Assembly (NCBI GenBank): GCA_040360365.1
Contig: CP136412.1
DNA length: 64,000 nt
Strand: one strand, 5' to 3'
From: Arcanobacterium_A hippocoleae_A
Lineage (GTDB): Bacteria > Actinomycetota > Actinomycetes > Actinomycetales > Actinomycetaceae
This document shows positions 8,791 through 16,910 of this stretch, piece after piece (position 1 is the stretch's first letter; every line of letters starts with the position of its first letter). A program made the translations under genes and the position numbers. The notes under the pieces were generated by a model. That model made no database searches, was not told where the DNA came from, and saw nothing but the letters and a program-made list of their open reading frames with translations.

Positions 8791-9477
8791 TTAGTCTTCG
8801 ACTTCAGTTAAATCAATCTTTGCGAATGGATCGCTAATCTCATGCAGTCCTTGTACCGTGTATTGCACACGGCGGGCGACGGAAACTGCATGATCGCCGT
8901 AGCGTTCGAGATAACGTCCGAGAAGTACGATGTCAATAATTTCTTGACGATTCAAACTAATGTTTTCATCAAGTATCAGTTCGAATGTTTTCTCATGGAG
9001 GTCATCGAGCACATCGTCTTCGCGTTCAATCTCCAACGCAAGATCAAGATTTTCAGTTTCAATCAGCTGCGCCATCTTTTGCCCGGCATTACGCGCATGT
9101 TCTGCCATCATCAACAAGATTTCACGCACTTCTCCGGATACCACTTTCTCCGGATACCGCCCGCGAGCGATGTATGCAACGTGCCGGGCAAGATCACCCA
9201 TCCGCTCAAGCGTCGACGAAAGACGCAATCCGGAAACGACTACACGCAAATCCGTCGCCACAGGAGTTTGGCGGGCAAGCAGCGACACACCCATTTCGTC
9301 AATCGCCCGCTCAAGAAGATCGATGTGCTTATCTGCGTCGATAACTCTTTCGGCTTTTGTGAGGTTTGCGTCGGCAAGCGCTGTTGCTGCACGATCCATT
9401 GCTTTCGCTGCTGCACGTGCTTCAGCGATAATAGTTTCATTCAATTGACCCATTTGAGCCTTAAATTGTTCACGCAT
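8791..9477 (-). CDS. phoU: Phosphate-specific transport system accessory protein PhoU
   Basis: PhoU links the phosphate importer to the SenX3/PhoR kinase and keeps the kinase inactive when phosphate is plentiful. The 228-residue sequence shows the two three-helix repeats, each with the metal-cluster pattern E/DxxxD: SSTLERMGDLARHVAYIA in the first and LGRYLERYGDHAVSVARR in the second. The MREQFKAQM opening is typical of actinobacterial members. AAGGAG precedes the ATG. It is transcribed divergently from senX3-regX3, its functional partners. Confidence 0.95.
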   Translation of the reverse strand: MREQFKAQMGQLNETIIAEARAAAKAMDRAATALADANLTKAERVIDADKHIDLLERAIDEMGVSLLARQTPVATDLRVVVSGLRLSSTLERMGDLARHVAYIARGRYPEKVVSGEVREILLMMAEHARNAGQKMAQLIETENLDLALEIEREDDVLDDLHEKTFELILDENISLNRQEIIDIVLLGRYLERYGDHAVSVARRVQYTVQGLHEISDPFAKIDLTEVED

Positions 9478-9519
9478 TGGTACTCCTTTTTGAACTGATT
9501 AAACTGGTTTTGAATCGGA

Positions 9520-10035
9520 ACTGGAACTGGTTTCTGGAACCAGGTTCTGGAACCGGAACCGGGTTTTGGTGAAAATTGTTCCGCCAACTGCTTTCTGAAA
9601 TCCCGATACTTAATCCCAATACTTAAATTCCGGCATTCCGATATTTGCGGGGTGAGGCTTCGATTGCCGACGGTATCGGGATGTTAGTGATCTCAGAATA
9701 TCGACGGTATAAATCGTCTGCTGCTTATTGCTATTAGGTACTGTCATTTTGCTATTGGGTATTGTCATTAATTATCGCATTATCGCCGGCGCCATTTTGC
9801 TGTTTTGCCATCTACTGTTTTACCGTTTTGCTGTTTTGCCGAAAGTAAAACGGTTTGCGGTCAAAATCATTTGCGGTCAAAATCATTTGCGGTCAAAAGC
9901 AAAAGAGTTTGCGTCAATAGTGATAGTGCCAAAATCAATCCATTTCTATCTCATTTTCTAACTGGCCCGTGTTCCGGGGTTAATCTTTGGTTCCGTGTTC
10001 CAGGTTCAATGTCTGGTTCCGTTTCCAGGGTTAAT
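9520..10035. repeat. Intergenic repeats between phoU and senX3
   Basis: Copies of GGTTCTGGAACC-like units occur at 9510-9560. Three almost exact 16-base tandem units of CATTTGCGGTCAAAAT occupy about 9851-9899. CGTGTTCCAGGTTCAATG units follow at 9965-10035. No gene is supported. Confidence 0.6.
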
Positions 10036-10042
10036 GTTTGGT

Positions 10043-10094
10043 GTTTATTAAACGTTAGCTTAATAAAATGTTCATTAAACCGTGTTCGTTAAAC
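10043..10094 (+). promoter_or_regulatory. Three Pho-box-like 11-mers upstream of senX3
   Basis: GTTTATTAAAC (10043), GTTCATTAAAC (10070) and GTTCGTTAAAC (10084) are direct repeats about 120 bases before senX3. They resemble the 11-base GTTCA-type units bound by actinobacterial PhoP/RegX3, but the spacing (27 and 14) is not the regular 11. Autoregulation by RegX3 is an inference. Confidence 0.4.
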
Positions 10095-10212
10095 ATTCTC
10101 AAAGTCTATTGAAACACATGAATTTAAACTTTTTCCCTCATGAAAGTTAATAGCAGGTGTACAAAACGCGGAACAAATATGTTTCCATTGCGGCAAGTTG
10201 TAGGCTAAAACC

Positions 10213-11462
10213 ATGCACCCTGCATTACTCTTCTTTTTAGGTCTCTTCATTGGCGTAGTAACGATTTCTGGTATTTGGTATTCCGAATATTATATTCGTC
10301 ATGCCAAAGAACGACGGAAAATCGAGCAGTTGAAAGAGGAAACTCAAAATCATGTGTTTCTGATGCTTGACTCGCTTCCTGAAGGCTACATTGTGGTAAA
10401 TGGCGAAGGTGAGATTTTACGTGCAGCAAAGCTGGCGAAATCTTTTGGGCTAATTGTTGAAGATTCGCTGCGCGCTAACATTGCGGAAATGGTTCATTCT
10501 GTGATTGTGACCGGGAAGAGCCGCGATGTGGAATTTGATATGGTGAAAACTTTGAAGCGTGAACGGCGTGCACGGCGGATTTGGGTGCGGATCGCAAAAG
10601 TGACGGAGAATCGCGCAGTGATCTTTTTGAGGATCAGACTGAAAAACGCCGGCTTGCAGAAACCCGTCGTGATTTTATTGCAAATATTTCTCACGAATTA
10701 AAGACACCGATTGGGAGTATTAAACTTCTCTCTGAAACGTTGATACAGGTGAATGAAGAACCGGAGTTAGTGCGGAAATTTGCGGGAAAACTTGAGGAGG
10801 AGTCGGCGCGGCTTTCCGATTTAGTCCAAGAGATTATTCAACTTTCACGGCTGCAAGAGACGGATGCGCTTTCTGATCCGCAGGTTGTTTCAATCGACGG
10901 CGTGGTAAATGAAGCGCTTGAACGAATGGATGTGGAAGCGAAAGCACACAAGATTCATCTGAGCCGGGGCGGTGAGCGCGGACTCGAAGTTTATGGAGAT
11001 TACTCACTGTTGGTGACGGCTGTGCGGAATCTGCTCGATAATGCGATTCGGTATTCGAAATCTCATTCTCGGGTTTCGGTTGGTGTTTCAAGCGCTAATG
11101 ACACAGTTTCAATTGCGGTTGTTGATGCTGGGCAGGGAATCCCTGAGGAAATTCAGGGACGTGTTTTTGAACGTTTCTTCCGCGGTGACGCTGCCCGCTC
11201 ACGGGATACTGGCGGCACTGGGCTGGGATTGAGCATTGTGAAACATGTGGTGCAAGATCACGGCGGAAAAGTTCGGCTTTGGAGTGAGGAAGGGCGCGGT
11301 TCGACGTTCACAATCGTGCTTCCAAAGGCTTATGAACAGCTTCGACAGCAAGCTGGAAAATCGCAGAGTGCTGATTCGGGTGATGAAGCTGGGGCGGCTG
11401 CGATTAGCCTGACGCAAACTGCGGAATCGCAGCAAGAGGAGGCGGATGGCACGATTGACTGA
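10213..11462 (+). CDS. senX3: Sensor histidine kinase SenX3-like, one frameshift
   Basis: SenX3 senses phosphate limitation with RegX3 and PhoU. One N-terminal membrane segment (ALLFFLGLFIGVVTISGIW) leads to a PAS-like domain (HVFLMLDSLPEGYIVVNGEGEI). The HisKA box DFIANISHELKTPIGSIKLL carries the phosphoacceptor His, and the ATPase domain shows LLDNAIRYS (N box), VVDAGQGIPE (G1), FERFF (F box) and GTGLGLSIVKHV (G2). The frame breaks at TTTTT (10624-10628). One added T joins VIF to FEDQTEKRRLAETRRDF. The C-terminus ends in a Ser/Gln/Ala-rich tail. regX3 lies 370 bases downstream. Confidence 0.9.
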
Positions 11463-11831
11463 TTTCGGATAAGTGCGGATGTGTTGGCTGGTCTGTTCTG
11501 GTTTGTGCTGGTTTGTTCTGTTCTGGTCTGTGCTTGACTGGTGTTGAATGTGCTGGTTTGTTCTGGGCCGGGATGTGCTGGTTCGGTTTGTTCCGGGTTG
11601 GCTGTTCGGAACGGATAACCCTGGAAATGGTTAACAGATAACCCGGAAACAGGTTGTCTGAAAAGATAGGAAAGATAGAAAAAGATAGAAAAGGCAGAAA
11701 AGACAGTTTGAAACGCCAGCCTGAAAACCGAAAACACAAGCCTGAAACAACTCGATAAAACAAAAAAATAAAATCCTGATAAAACCAACCCGAGAAAACT
11801 AAAACGCGAAAAGAGAAAAGATTTTTTAAAA
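11463..11831. repeat. Degenerate repeats between senX3 and regX3
   Basis: The left half is built from TGTGCTGGTTTGTTC-like units and the right half from AAAAGATAGAAA and AAAACC units. The gap is unusually long for a kinase-regulator pair, which are normally adjacent. No gene is supported. Confidence 0.6.
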
Positions 11832-12536
11832 ATGACTACGCTCATGCTTGTAGAAGACGAACCGACGCTCCGTGAAACACTTGCCTTTAACCTTGAGCGT
11901 GAAGGTTTCACAGTGGTGCAGGCTGCCGACGGCGCGCAAGCCCTGGAAAAATTCAACTCGACAATTAACTTAGTGCTGTTAGATGTAATGCTGCCAAAAG
12001 TTTCTGGTACTGAAGTTTGCCGGCGCTTACGCCAAACTTCGCAGGTGCCGATTATTATGGTGACAGCGAAAGATTCCGAGATTGATAAAGTTGTCGGTCT
12101 TGAAATTGGTGCCGACGATTACATTACTAAACCGTACTCTTACCGTGAGCTTCTTGCCCGTGTACGTGCTTTGCTTCGGAGAAGCGGGAATGTGCTTGTT
12201 GATAAAAATGAACCCGCACTTGAGGCGCTGCAGGTAGGGCCGTTGGAACTCGACCCCGTCGCACATGACGTTCGGCTAAATGGTGTATCGATTACGATGC
12301 CCTTACGTGAATATGAATTGCTTGAATATTTGATGGAAAATCCTGATCGGGTGCTAACACGGTCGCAAATTCTTGACCGCATTTGGGGAATTGACTATAT
12401 CGGTGATTCGAAAACGCTTGACGTGCATGTAAAACGAATTCGTTCAAAGATTGAAGCAGATCCGGCGAATCCGACCCTGTTGGTAACTGTGCGCGGTTTA
12501 GGGTATAAAATTGTGACGCGGCGGCATTCAGCATAG
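11832..12536 (+). CDS. regX3: OmpR-family response regulator RegX3
   Basis: RegX3 activates phosphate-starvation genes after phosphorylation by SenX3. The receiver domain shows the acidic pocket (VEDEPTLRETL), the phosphoacceptor Asp in LVLLDVMLPKVSG, the Thr in IIMVTAKD and the Lys in DDYITKPYS. The C-terminal winged helix carries LREYELLEYLMENPDRVLTR and DVHVKRIRSKIE..P..LVTVRGLGYK. At 234 residues it is full length. The ATG follows an A-rich stretch containing AGAGAAAAG. Confidence 0.95.
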   Translation: MTTLMLVEDEPTLRETLAFNLEREGFTVVQAADGAQALEKFNSTINLVLLDVMLPKVSGTEVCRRLRQTSQVPIIMVTAKDSEIDKVVGLEIGADDYITKPYSYRELLARVRALLRRSGNVLVDKNEPALEALQVGPLELDPVAHDVRLNGVSITMPLREYELLEYLMENPDRVLTRSQILDRIWGIDYIGDSKTLDVHVKRIRSKIEADPANPTLLVTVRGLGYKIVTRRHSA

Positions 12537-12597
12537 CGGCATTGGCATAGCTGATTTGATTAATTTTTGCTCGCTTTTGAATGCTGATAGTGGTTTT

Positions 12598-12665
12598 GGC
12601 GTCGGAAGTGCTTGCGTTTGCGCTGGTCACAGGATTAAGGTGGCGACGGCACCCCCGTCGGAAAC
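12598..12665. repeat. Dispersed repeat GTCGGAAGTGCT...GCTGGTCACAGG
   Basis: This 35-base motif recurs with few changes at about 33349-33376. In both places a CGACGG/CCGTCG inverted pair follows within 30 bases. It lies between the convergent regX3 and anchored-protein genes. A terminator role is possible but lacks a T-run. Confidence 0.5.
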
Positions 12666-12668
12666 ACA

Positions 12669-13295
12669 CTAGTTTTGGGTGTAGGACGCAGTCTCCCGCG
12701 CAATCGTAAATCCGTCGCCCGTCTTTTCACTCCAACAGTCCACACCGTTTTCGCTGACACTGCACGCATATCCGTTATTTTTCATCGAATTTCCGTAGGC
12801 AAGATCAACATTCGAGCCGACACGGTTTGCACAGTTCGCATTCGTGCCGTCGGAGTTGACCGTAAAAGTAATCGGAGAATCGGTACAATTTTCCGGAGCT
12901 TTGAAAGCGTATTCGTAGATTGTACAGCTCACGCCGGCGCTGAATTTACAAGCAATATTTCCCGACGGCGCCCGGAATTCGGTTCCCTCTTGAGCGTCGG
13001 CAGGAGCTGGGCGAAGGAGCCGCGCAGCCGAATCTGCTGCAGAATCTTCCGCGGTTTGCTGATTAGTCTTTTCGTTATTTTCCGGATTATTTTGGACTCC
13101 TTGCGAATCTTGAGTCTCTTTTTCTTTACTGAAAGAAATCGATTCTGTAGAGTTTTTGCCATTAACAATCTCAGAATTTGTGCGGAAAAGGAACGTAAAA
13201 GCGAGAATCAAGGCAACCGCACAGAGTGTGCCGGTAATTACTGCGAGAGTTGGAATCGAGACAATGCCTGCCTGCTGACGAGTTTTCTTACGCAT
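12669..13295 (-). CDS. Membrane-anchored secreted protein, DUF6636-like
   Basis: Function is unknown. A basic start (MRKKTRQQ) is followed by one membrane segment (TLAVITGTLCAVALILAFTF). Next come an Asn/Gln/Glu-rich linker of about 70 residues and a C-terminal domain beginning FRAPSGNIACKFS. That opening and its paired cysteines (IACKF, VSCTIY, ENCTD, ANCANR, YACSV, VDCWS) resemble the extracellular actinobacterial DUF6636 domain. The start at 13295 is preferred over the upstream in-frame ATG because AAGGAC precedes it. The product should sit outside the cell, tethered by the N-terminus. Confidence 0.65.
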   Translation of the reverse strand: MRKKTRQQAGIVSIPTLAVITGTLCAVALILAFTFLFRTNSEIVNGKNSTESISFSKEKETQDSQGVQNNPENNEKTNQQTAEDSAADSAARLLRPAPADAQEGTEFRAPSGNIACKFSAGVSCTIYEYAFKAPENCTDSPITFTVNSDGTNANCANRVGSNVDLAYGNSMKNNGYACSVSENGVDCWSEKTGDGFTIARETASYTQN

Positions 13296-13551
13296 TTTTG
13301 TCCTTGTTTTCTGAAAGCTGAGTGTGTTGATTGACACGGCTTACGCTGAACCAAATCAGTACAATAATAATACAGATAATACAACGCGAAGATAGCGATA
13401 ATCATATTGTTCTATTTATTGTTATCGGGAAATTATCGGATTAATCGTCAGAAATTTACCGTATCGCGAAAATATCTGCTGGAATATGAAAATATCTGCT
13501 GGAATATAAAGGAAATAAGAAATAAATCAGAATGAAAATAAAGGAGGGAAG

Positions 13552-14307
13552 ATGATTTTTGATGTTCCAAATCCTCCCTGCTTGATTGTGCCGATAACTG
13601 GCACTACCAGCGCGCAGCTGGTTGCGGAGGCGCTTGCAGCTGAGAATGCGGGAGCAGACGTAATTGAGTGGCGGGTCGATTTTCTTTTCGGCGCACATCA
13701 GAATTTGAGTTTCGCGGAAATCGGTCAAGAAGTCATTTCCCCAATTCTTGAACAAACAAAGCTGCCTTTACTCGTCACATTGCGCACCATTGAACAAGGC
13801 GGGCAGGCAAGGTTAAGCACCGGCAGGTATCGGCTGCTTTTTGCAGAAATGCTGGATACGCTAGTTCACTTGAACGCCGCCCCGGAACGGATTGGTGTCG
13901 ATGTGGAACATCGCTTCACGCAAGCTCCGATGCTTGCGGAAAATGCGCGCGCGGCCGGATATACTGTGGTGGTTTCACATCACGACTGGAATGAGACTCC
14001 GGATGAGCTAATGATGCGGCTTATTTTTGAGGAACTGCTTGAAATTCCGGATGCGGTTGCAAAACTTGCTGTCACTGCAAATAGTGAGGATGACGTGACC
14101 CGACTATTAAAAGTGACACGGGAAACGGCGCAGATATCCGGGCGTCCGCTGATTTCGCTTGCAATGGGTGAACTGGGGAAGCGCTCGCGCCTTGTCGGAT
14201 GGGATTACGGTTCCGTCGCTACTTTTGTGGCAGTAGGGAATGAATCGGCGCCGGGGCAGCCGCAGATGGAAGAAATAAAGGCAGCTCTCGGGCGTTTAGA
14301 ATCCTAG
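13552..14307 (+). CDS. aroD: 3-dehydroquinate dehydratase, type I
   Basis: AroD converts 3-dehydroquinate to 3-dehydroshikimate through a Schiff base in the shikimate pathway. The 251-residue barrel shows VIEWRVDFL (substrate-binding Glu and Arg), the catalytic His in VVVSHHDWNETP, the Schiff-base Lys in AVAKLAVTANS, and the closing LISLAMGELGKRSRL with SVATFVAVGNESAPGQ. AAAGGAGGGAAG immediately precedes the ATG. Upstream DNA (13440-13530) repeats GAATATGAAAATATCTGCTG. Confidence 0.94.
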   Translation: MIFDVPNPPCLIVPITGTTSAQLVAEALAAENAGADVIEWRVDFLFGAHQNLSFAEIGQEVISPILEQTKLPLLVTLRTIEQGGQARLSTGRYRLLFAEMLDTLVHLNAAPERIGVDVEHRFTQAPMLAENARAAGYTVVVSHHDWNETPDELMMRLIFEELLEIPDAVAKLAVTANSEDDVTRLLKVTRETAQISGRPLISLAMGELGKRSRLVGWDYGSVATFVAVGNESAPGQPQMEEIKAALGRLES

Positions 14308-14638
14308 CTGAACTCTGGGTTTGTTCCGGATTGTCGCTGACGCTGGATTATTTTTTAGTGTTGGTATCTGGTTCTGGCGTTGGCATGTTGATATGGCGGC
14401 GGGTTTGGTGTCGCTTCTGGTGCGGAAGTTGGTGTTGGCGTTGGTGTTGCGATGGGTCTGGTGTTGCTGATACGGGAGTTGGTGTGGCGGCGTGCGTTTG
14501 CGTGCGGGTGCGGCATATTAGAAAGCTTAGAAAGCGCGGAATAATGAAGTCTGTGAACGGGTGCAGGATAACTAAATCTGCGAACAGACGCGGAATAATG
14601 AAGTCTGTGGGCAGGCGCGGGATGATGAAAGCGGGACA
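14308..14638. repeat. Degenerate repeats upstream of the thioesterase gene
   Basis: The left part repeats GGTGTTGGCGTTGGTG-like units. The right part holds three to four copies of GCGGAATAATGAAGTCTGTG (about 33-base period). An open frame crosses it, but its Trp/Cys/Arg-rich product is a repeat artefact. Confidence 0.6.
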
Positions 14639-15127
14639 ATGAAAGCAGAAGCCGAACAGTTAACAGCCGAACGGTTAACAGCAGCAGGGATTAGCGCAGC
14701 GCAGCGCCGTGAATTTCTTGCAAAGCTGCCGAATTTGAGCGAAGAATATGGTTTTATCACGCAGAATGATGTTTCTGCGCAAGGTTTTCAAGCGCATATC
14801 GTCGGCGACAAATATATGCTTTGCTCACTGCCGGTGAAAGGAAATGCGCAGTATTACGGAATGTTTAATGGCGGATCGGCGGCATTGCTTGGCGAGACCA
14901 CTGGCTCGATTGCAGCAAATCTGTTAGCGCGCGAAGGGACCGTCGCTGTTGGTATTGATATTAGCGTGCATCATTTGCTGCCGGCTCGGGAGGGGCGCGT
15001 CTACTGCCTGGCCGCTCGCTTAAACGAAGGGCGAATTGTGAATTATCGGCTCGATTTTTACCGCAGCGACGGCGAGCAAATTGCTGCCGGTTCACATTCA
15101 TGTACTTTTGTGCGGATGCCGGAGTGA
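14639..15127 (+). CDS. Hotdog-fold thioesterase, PaaI family
   Basis: PaaI-type enzymes hydrolyse acyl-CoA thioesters. After a 50-residue leader the hotdog domain shows the catalytic pattern NGGSAALLGETTGSIAAN (Asn, Gly and Glu in order), the central strand VGIDISVHHLLPAREG, and the C-terminal strand GEQIAAGSHSCTFV. The substrate cannot be deduced. The gene is single, with aroD 330 bases upstream. GCGGGAC precedes the ATG. Confidence 0.75.
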   Translation: MKAEAEQLTAERLTAAGISAAQRREFLAKLPNLSEEYGFITQNDVSAQGFQAHIVGDKYMLCSLPVKGNAQYYGMFNGGSAALLGETTGSIAANLLAREGTVAVGIDISVHHLLPAREGRVYCLAARLNEGRIVNYRLDFYRSDGEQIAAGSHSCTFVRMPE

Positions 15128-15197
15128 AATTAACTGGCGCAATCGCCGGTGTGATTTGTCTGGTCCGGCGCAACTGGCTGCAAAGTTCCTGCGAGGT

Positions 15198-15252
15198 TGC
15201 GTAACTGGCGGCAAAATGGATATGAACTAACGTAACTGGCGGCAAAATGTGC
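15198..15252 (+). repeat. Two tandem copies of the TACGTA-core repeat
   Basis: CGTAACTGGCGGCAAAATG occurs twice, 37 bases apart. These are the cleanest copies of the dispersed repeat seen around 565, 8262-8350, 8500, 16497, 18886, 31250-31385 and 33297-33470. The rest of 15128-15345 has no gene. Confidence 0.75.
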
Positions 15253-15345
15253 GGTTTTGATTAACGACGGAAATCTCGCCGCCGCAATCCCGTGACCAGC
15301 ACAACTGCAATACAGACCGTACGTACAGAAGCGGGCGCGAATACG

Positions 15346-15543
15346 CTAAAGTAACTTATTTTTTGTTTTCTTTGGCGAAGAGAAAAATAAAACTCCGAAA
15401 ATAACAGCTGCTGTGACACCTGCTGGCAAAGCAGTTCTGATCGGTGACGTTGTTGGAAATATATAATCAAGACTCCACGAAACAAGGAAAGTTATAACTC
15501 CGCCCAGTAAAGCAACAAGGAACGCAAGATATTTCTTATTCAT
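15346..15543 (-). CDS. Small two-helix membrane protein (possible immunity protein)
   Basis: The product has 65 residues: MNKKY, a first hydrophobic segment (LAFLVALLGGVITFLVSW), a short loop with two prolines, a second segment (AGVTAAVIFGVLFFSS), and a lysine-rich tail (PKKTKNK). It starts only 12 bases after the secreted Gly-rich protein gene and is clearly co-transcribed with it. Small basic two-helix proteins next to bacteriocin genes often give immunity; that role is inferred from position. Confidence 0.55.
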   Translation of the reverse strand: MNKKYLAFLVALLGGVITFLVSWSLDYIFPTTSPIRTALPAGVTAAVIFGVLFFSSPKKTKNKLL

Positions 15544-15555
15544 AACTAACCAGCA

Positions 15556-16143
15556 TCAAAATAGGGAACCTATCCCAGTTCCAATGCCGCCAGTAACAGC
15601 ACCAACGCCTGCTCCGGTTGCGCAGGCAGCAGGCGTTGGTGCTAAATATCCTCCTACACAACCAGCTGCCGCTCCTCCAACTATTCCGCCAGCCATATTT
15701 TTGGCTACGCAATTGAAATAGTCACCCCAACCAGATCGGGAAAGCGGTACAGGATTAGCGGGGTTCGCGATGCTAAGGGCTGACGATATATCTGCATCTA
15801 CCCGTAGTAGTGTTTTGTCGATAATAGAATATGTGAGTGCTAAAATCTTATTTGAGGAAGTTGTAATAGACATAGGCAGTACCTCAAGAATATTTCCCTG
15901 ATTATCAAATGCTGCAACTTTTCCCGCGTGGTTATCAAAATATCCGTTGGTAATCGTAACTAAAGCCGAACCGTCGGCCTGTTTTACGGCTTTGTATGCT
16001 GCTGTATTTGCAGAAAAATTATTAGCTAATTCGTGATTAGCATGCAGATTGCTTTCTTGTGCGGAAGCAAAAGAAGATAAAGGAAACGAAAGAAAAAGAC
16101 CGCTCAAAAGTGCGATGCCGGTTAATTTGCGAGTAATGCTCAT
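15556..16143 (-). CDS. Secreted protein with Gly-rich bacteriocin-like C-terminus
   Basis: This 195-residue product has a clear signal peptide (basic start, LTGIALLSGLFLSF core, cleavage after the ASA at residues 26-28). A middle domain of about 105 residues has no family I recognise. The tail from W139 opens WGDYFNCVAKNMAGG and is rich in GxxxG pairs with cysteines at 145, 162 and 174 (CVAKNM, GCVGG, ACATGAG). Such tails occur in halocin C8-like and other class II bacteriocin precursors, where the C-terminal part is released as peptide. The 65-aa membrane protein follows in the same transcript. TAGGAG precedes the ATG. Antibacterial action is inference; a plain secreted protein is also possible. 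Confidence 0.5.
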   Translation of the reverse strand: MSITRKLTGIALLSGLFLSFPLSSFASAQESNLHANHELANNFSANTAAYKAVKQADGSALVTITNGYFDNHAGKVAAFDNQGNILEVLPMSITTSSNKILALTYSIIDKTLLRVDADISSALSIANPANPVPLSRSGWGDYFNCVAKNMAGGIVGGAAAGCVGGYLAPTPAACATGAGVGAVTGGIGTGIGSLF

Positions 16144-16228
16144 AATTGAAACTCCTAAAAAGAAAGATTAATAATAAGAGTGCAAACGCAGAATAATGTC
16201 TACCGGCTGCTGTTAATGATAGCACTTC

Positions 16229-16399
16229 TTAATAATAAAAGTGTCGGCAACCAACATGAAACGATAAAAGATTTTCCAGTGCCTGTGAGTTCCCCTCCGG
16301 GTAACGTGAATATCCCTGAGCAACAAGGGTTCGGAAAGACGTTTGCGAGCCCTCATACGCATCGGTGAATACTTCACCATTCGCTAACGTATATTTCAT
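16229..16399 (-). pseudogene. Antitoxin-like remnant
   Basis: The opening MKYTLANGEVFTD matches the start of small actinobacterial antitoxins and the MEYKLKNGT gene at the window's left edge. After residue 13 the sequence (AYEGSQTSF...) no longer resembles a ribbon-helix-helix antitoxin, so a deletion is likely. Its ATG overlaps the stop of the upstream toxin-like fragment in an ATGA junction. Confidence 0.4.
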
Positions 16400-16590
16400 G
16401 CTAATCTTTTTAAAGCTTGTTGTATTTTTTCCTCGTCTTTTTCGACGGTGAAAATCCTGGCCGGAGTTCTTTCCGCCAGTTGTGTGAAGAAATCTAGTTC
16501 TCGCCACCAGTTGCGTAATGAAAACGAGTCCGCACCATCGATCTTGCGATACTGCGGATTGATTGTTTGCGTAAGCACAACAAAGTCGGT
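16396..16590 (-). pseudogene. C-terminal fragment of a toxin-like gene
   Basis: The conserved-looking part runs from NTDFVVLTQTIN through LRNWWRELDFFTQLAERTPARI to KIQQALKRLA and stops inside the antitoxin start codon. The frame stays open upstream, but only through composite repeat copy C, so the native 5' end is missing exactly where the repeat begins. The toxin family is not certain. Confidence 0.4.
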
Positions 16591-16692
16591 GTTTATCTGG
16601 GTGGAAAGCGGTTTTTGTATAGAGCAAGTACACAGATCAAGCCTGACCGCTGTACAAAAAACCGCTTGGAATCGGCTAAACTGGACCCAAAT
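16586..16692 (+). repeat. Composite dispersed hairpin element, copy C (right part only)
   Basis: It runs from CGGTGTTTATCTGGGTGGAA through the hairpin (AGCGGTTTTTGTATAG against CTGTACAAAAAACCGCT) to CTGGACCC. The loop carries a 12-base addition (CAAGTACACAGA) compared with copy A. The left half of the element is absent. Between 16693 and 16910 only AT-rich DNA without a gene is seen. Confidence 0.75.
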
Positions 16693-16910
16693 AATTTGAC
16701 CTCGGATAATATGCACCGCAGGAAATAGGAAACAACTCCTGTGTTCTGCTAAACGCATTCTGATTTTCTGCTAAGCACATTTCCGAGATTTTTCATTTTT
16801 TCTTCCTGCTAGCTCCTGCTGCTTCTTGTTTGTTGGTTTTCGGATTTACATTCTGGCAATGAATTAAGCTATCCAATTTTCATTCAATATCTTGTTCGTT
16901 AGATTGTTTA

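Noticed and set aside
12675..13334. 219-codon plus-strand frame opposite the anchored DUF6636-like gene
   Set aside because: It is the antisense shadow of a gene with a clear membrane segment, conserved-looking cysteines and an upstream ribosome-binding site.
14331..14642. 103-codon frame upstream of the thioesterase gene
   Set aside because: Trp/Cys/Val/Arg-rich product of degenerate repeats with no ribosome-binding site.
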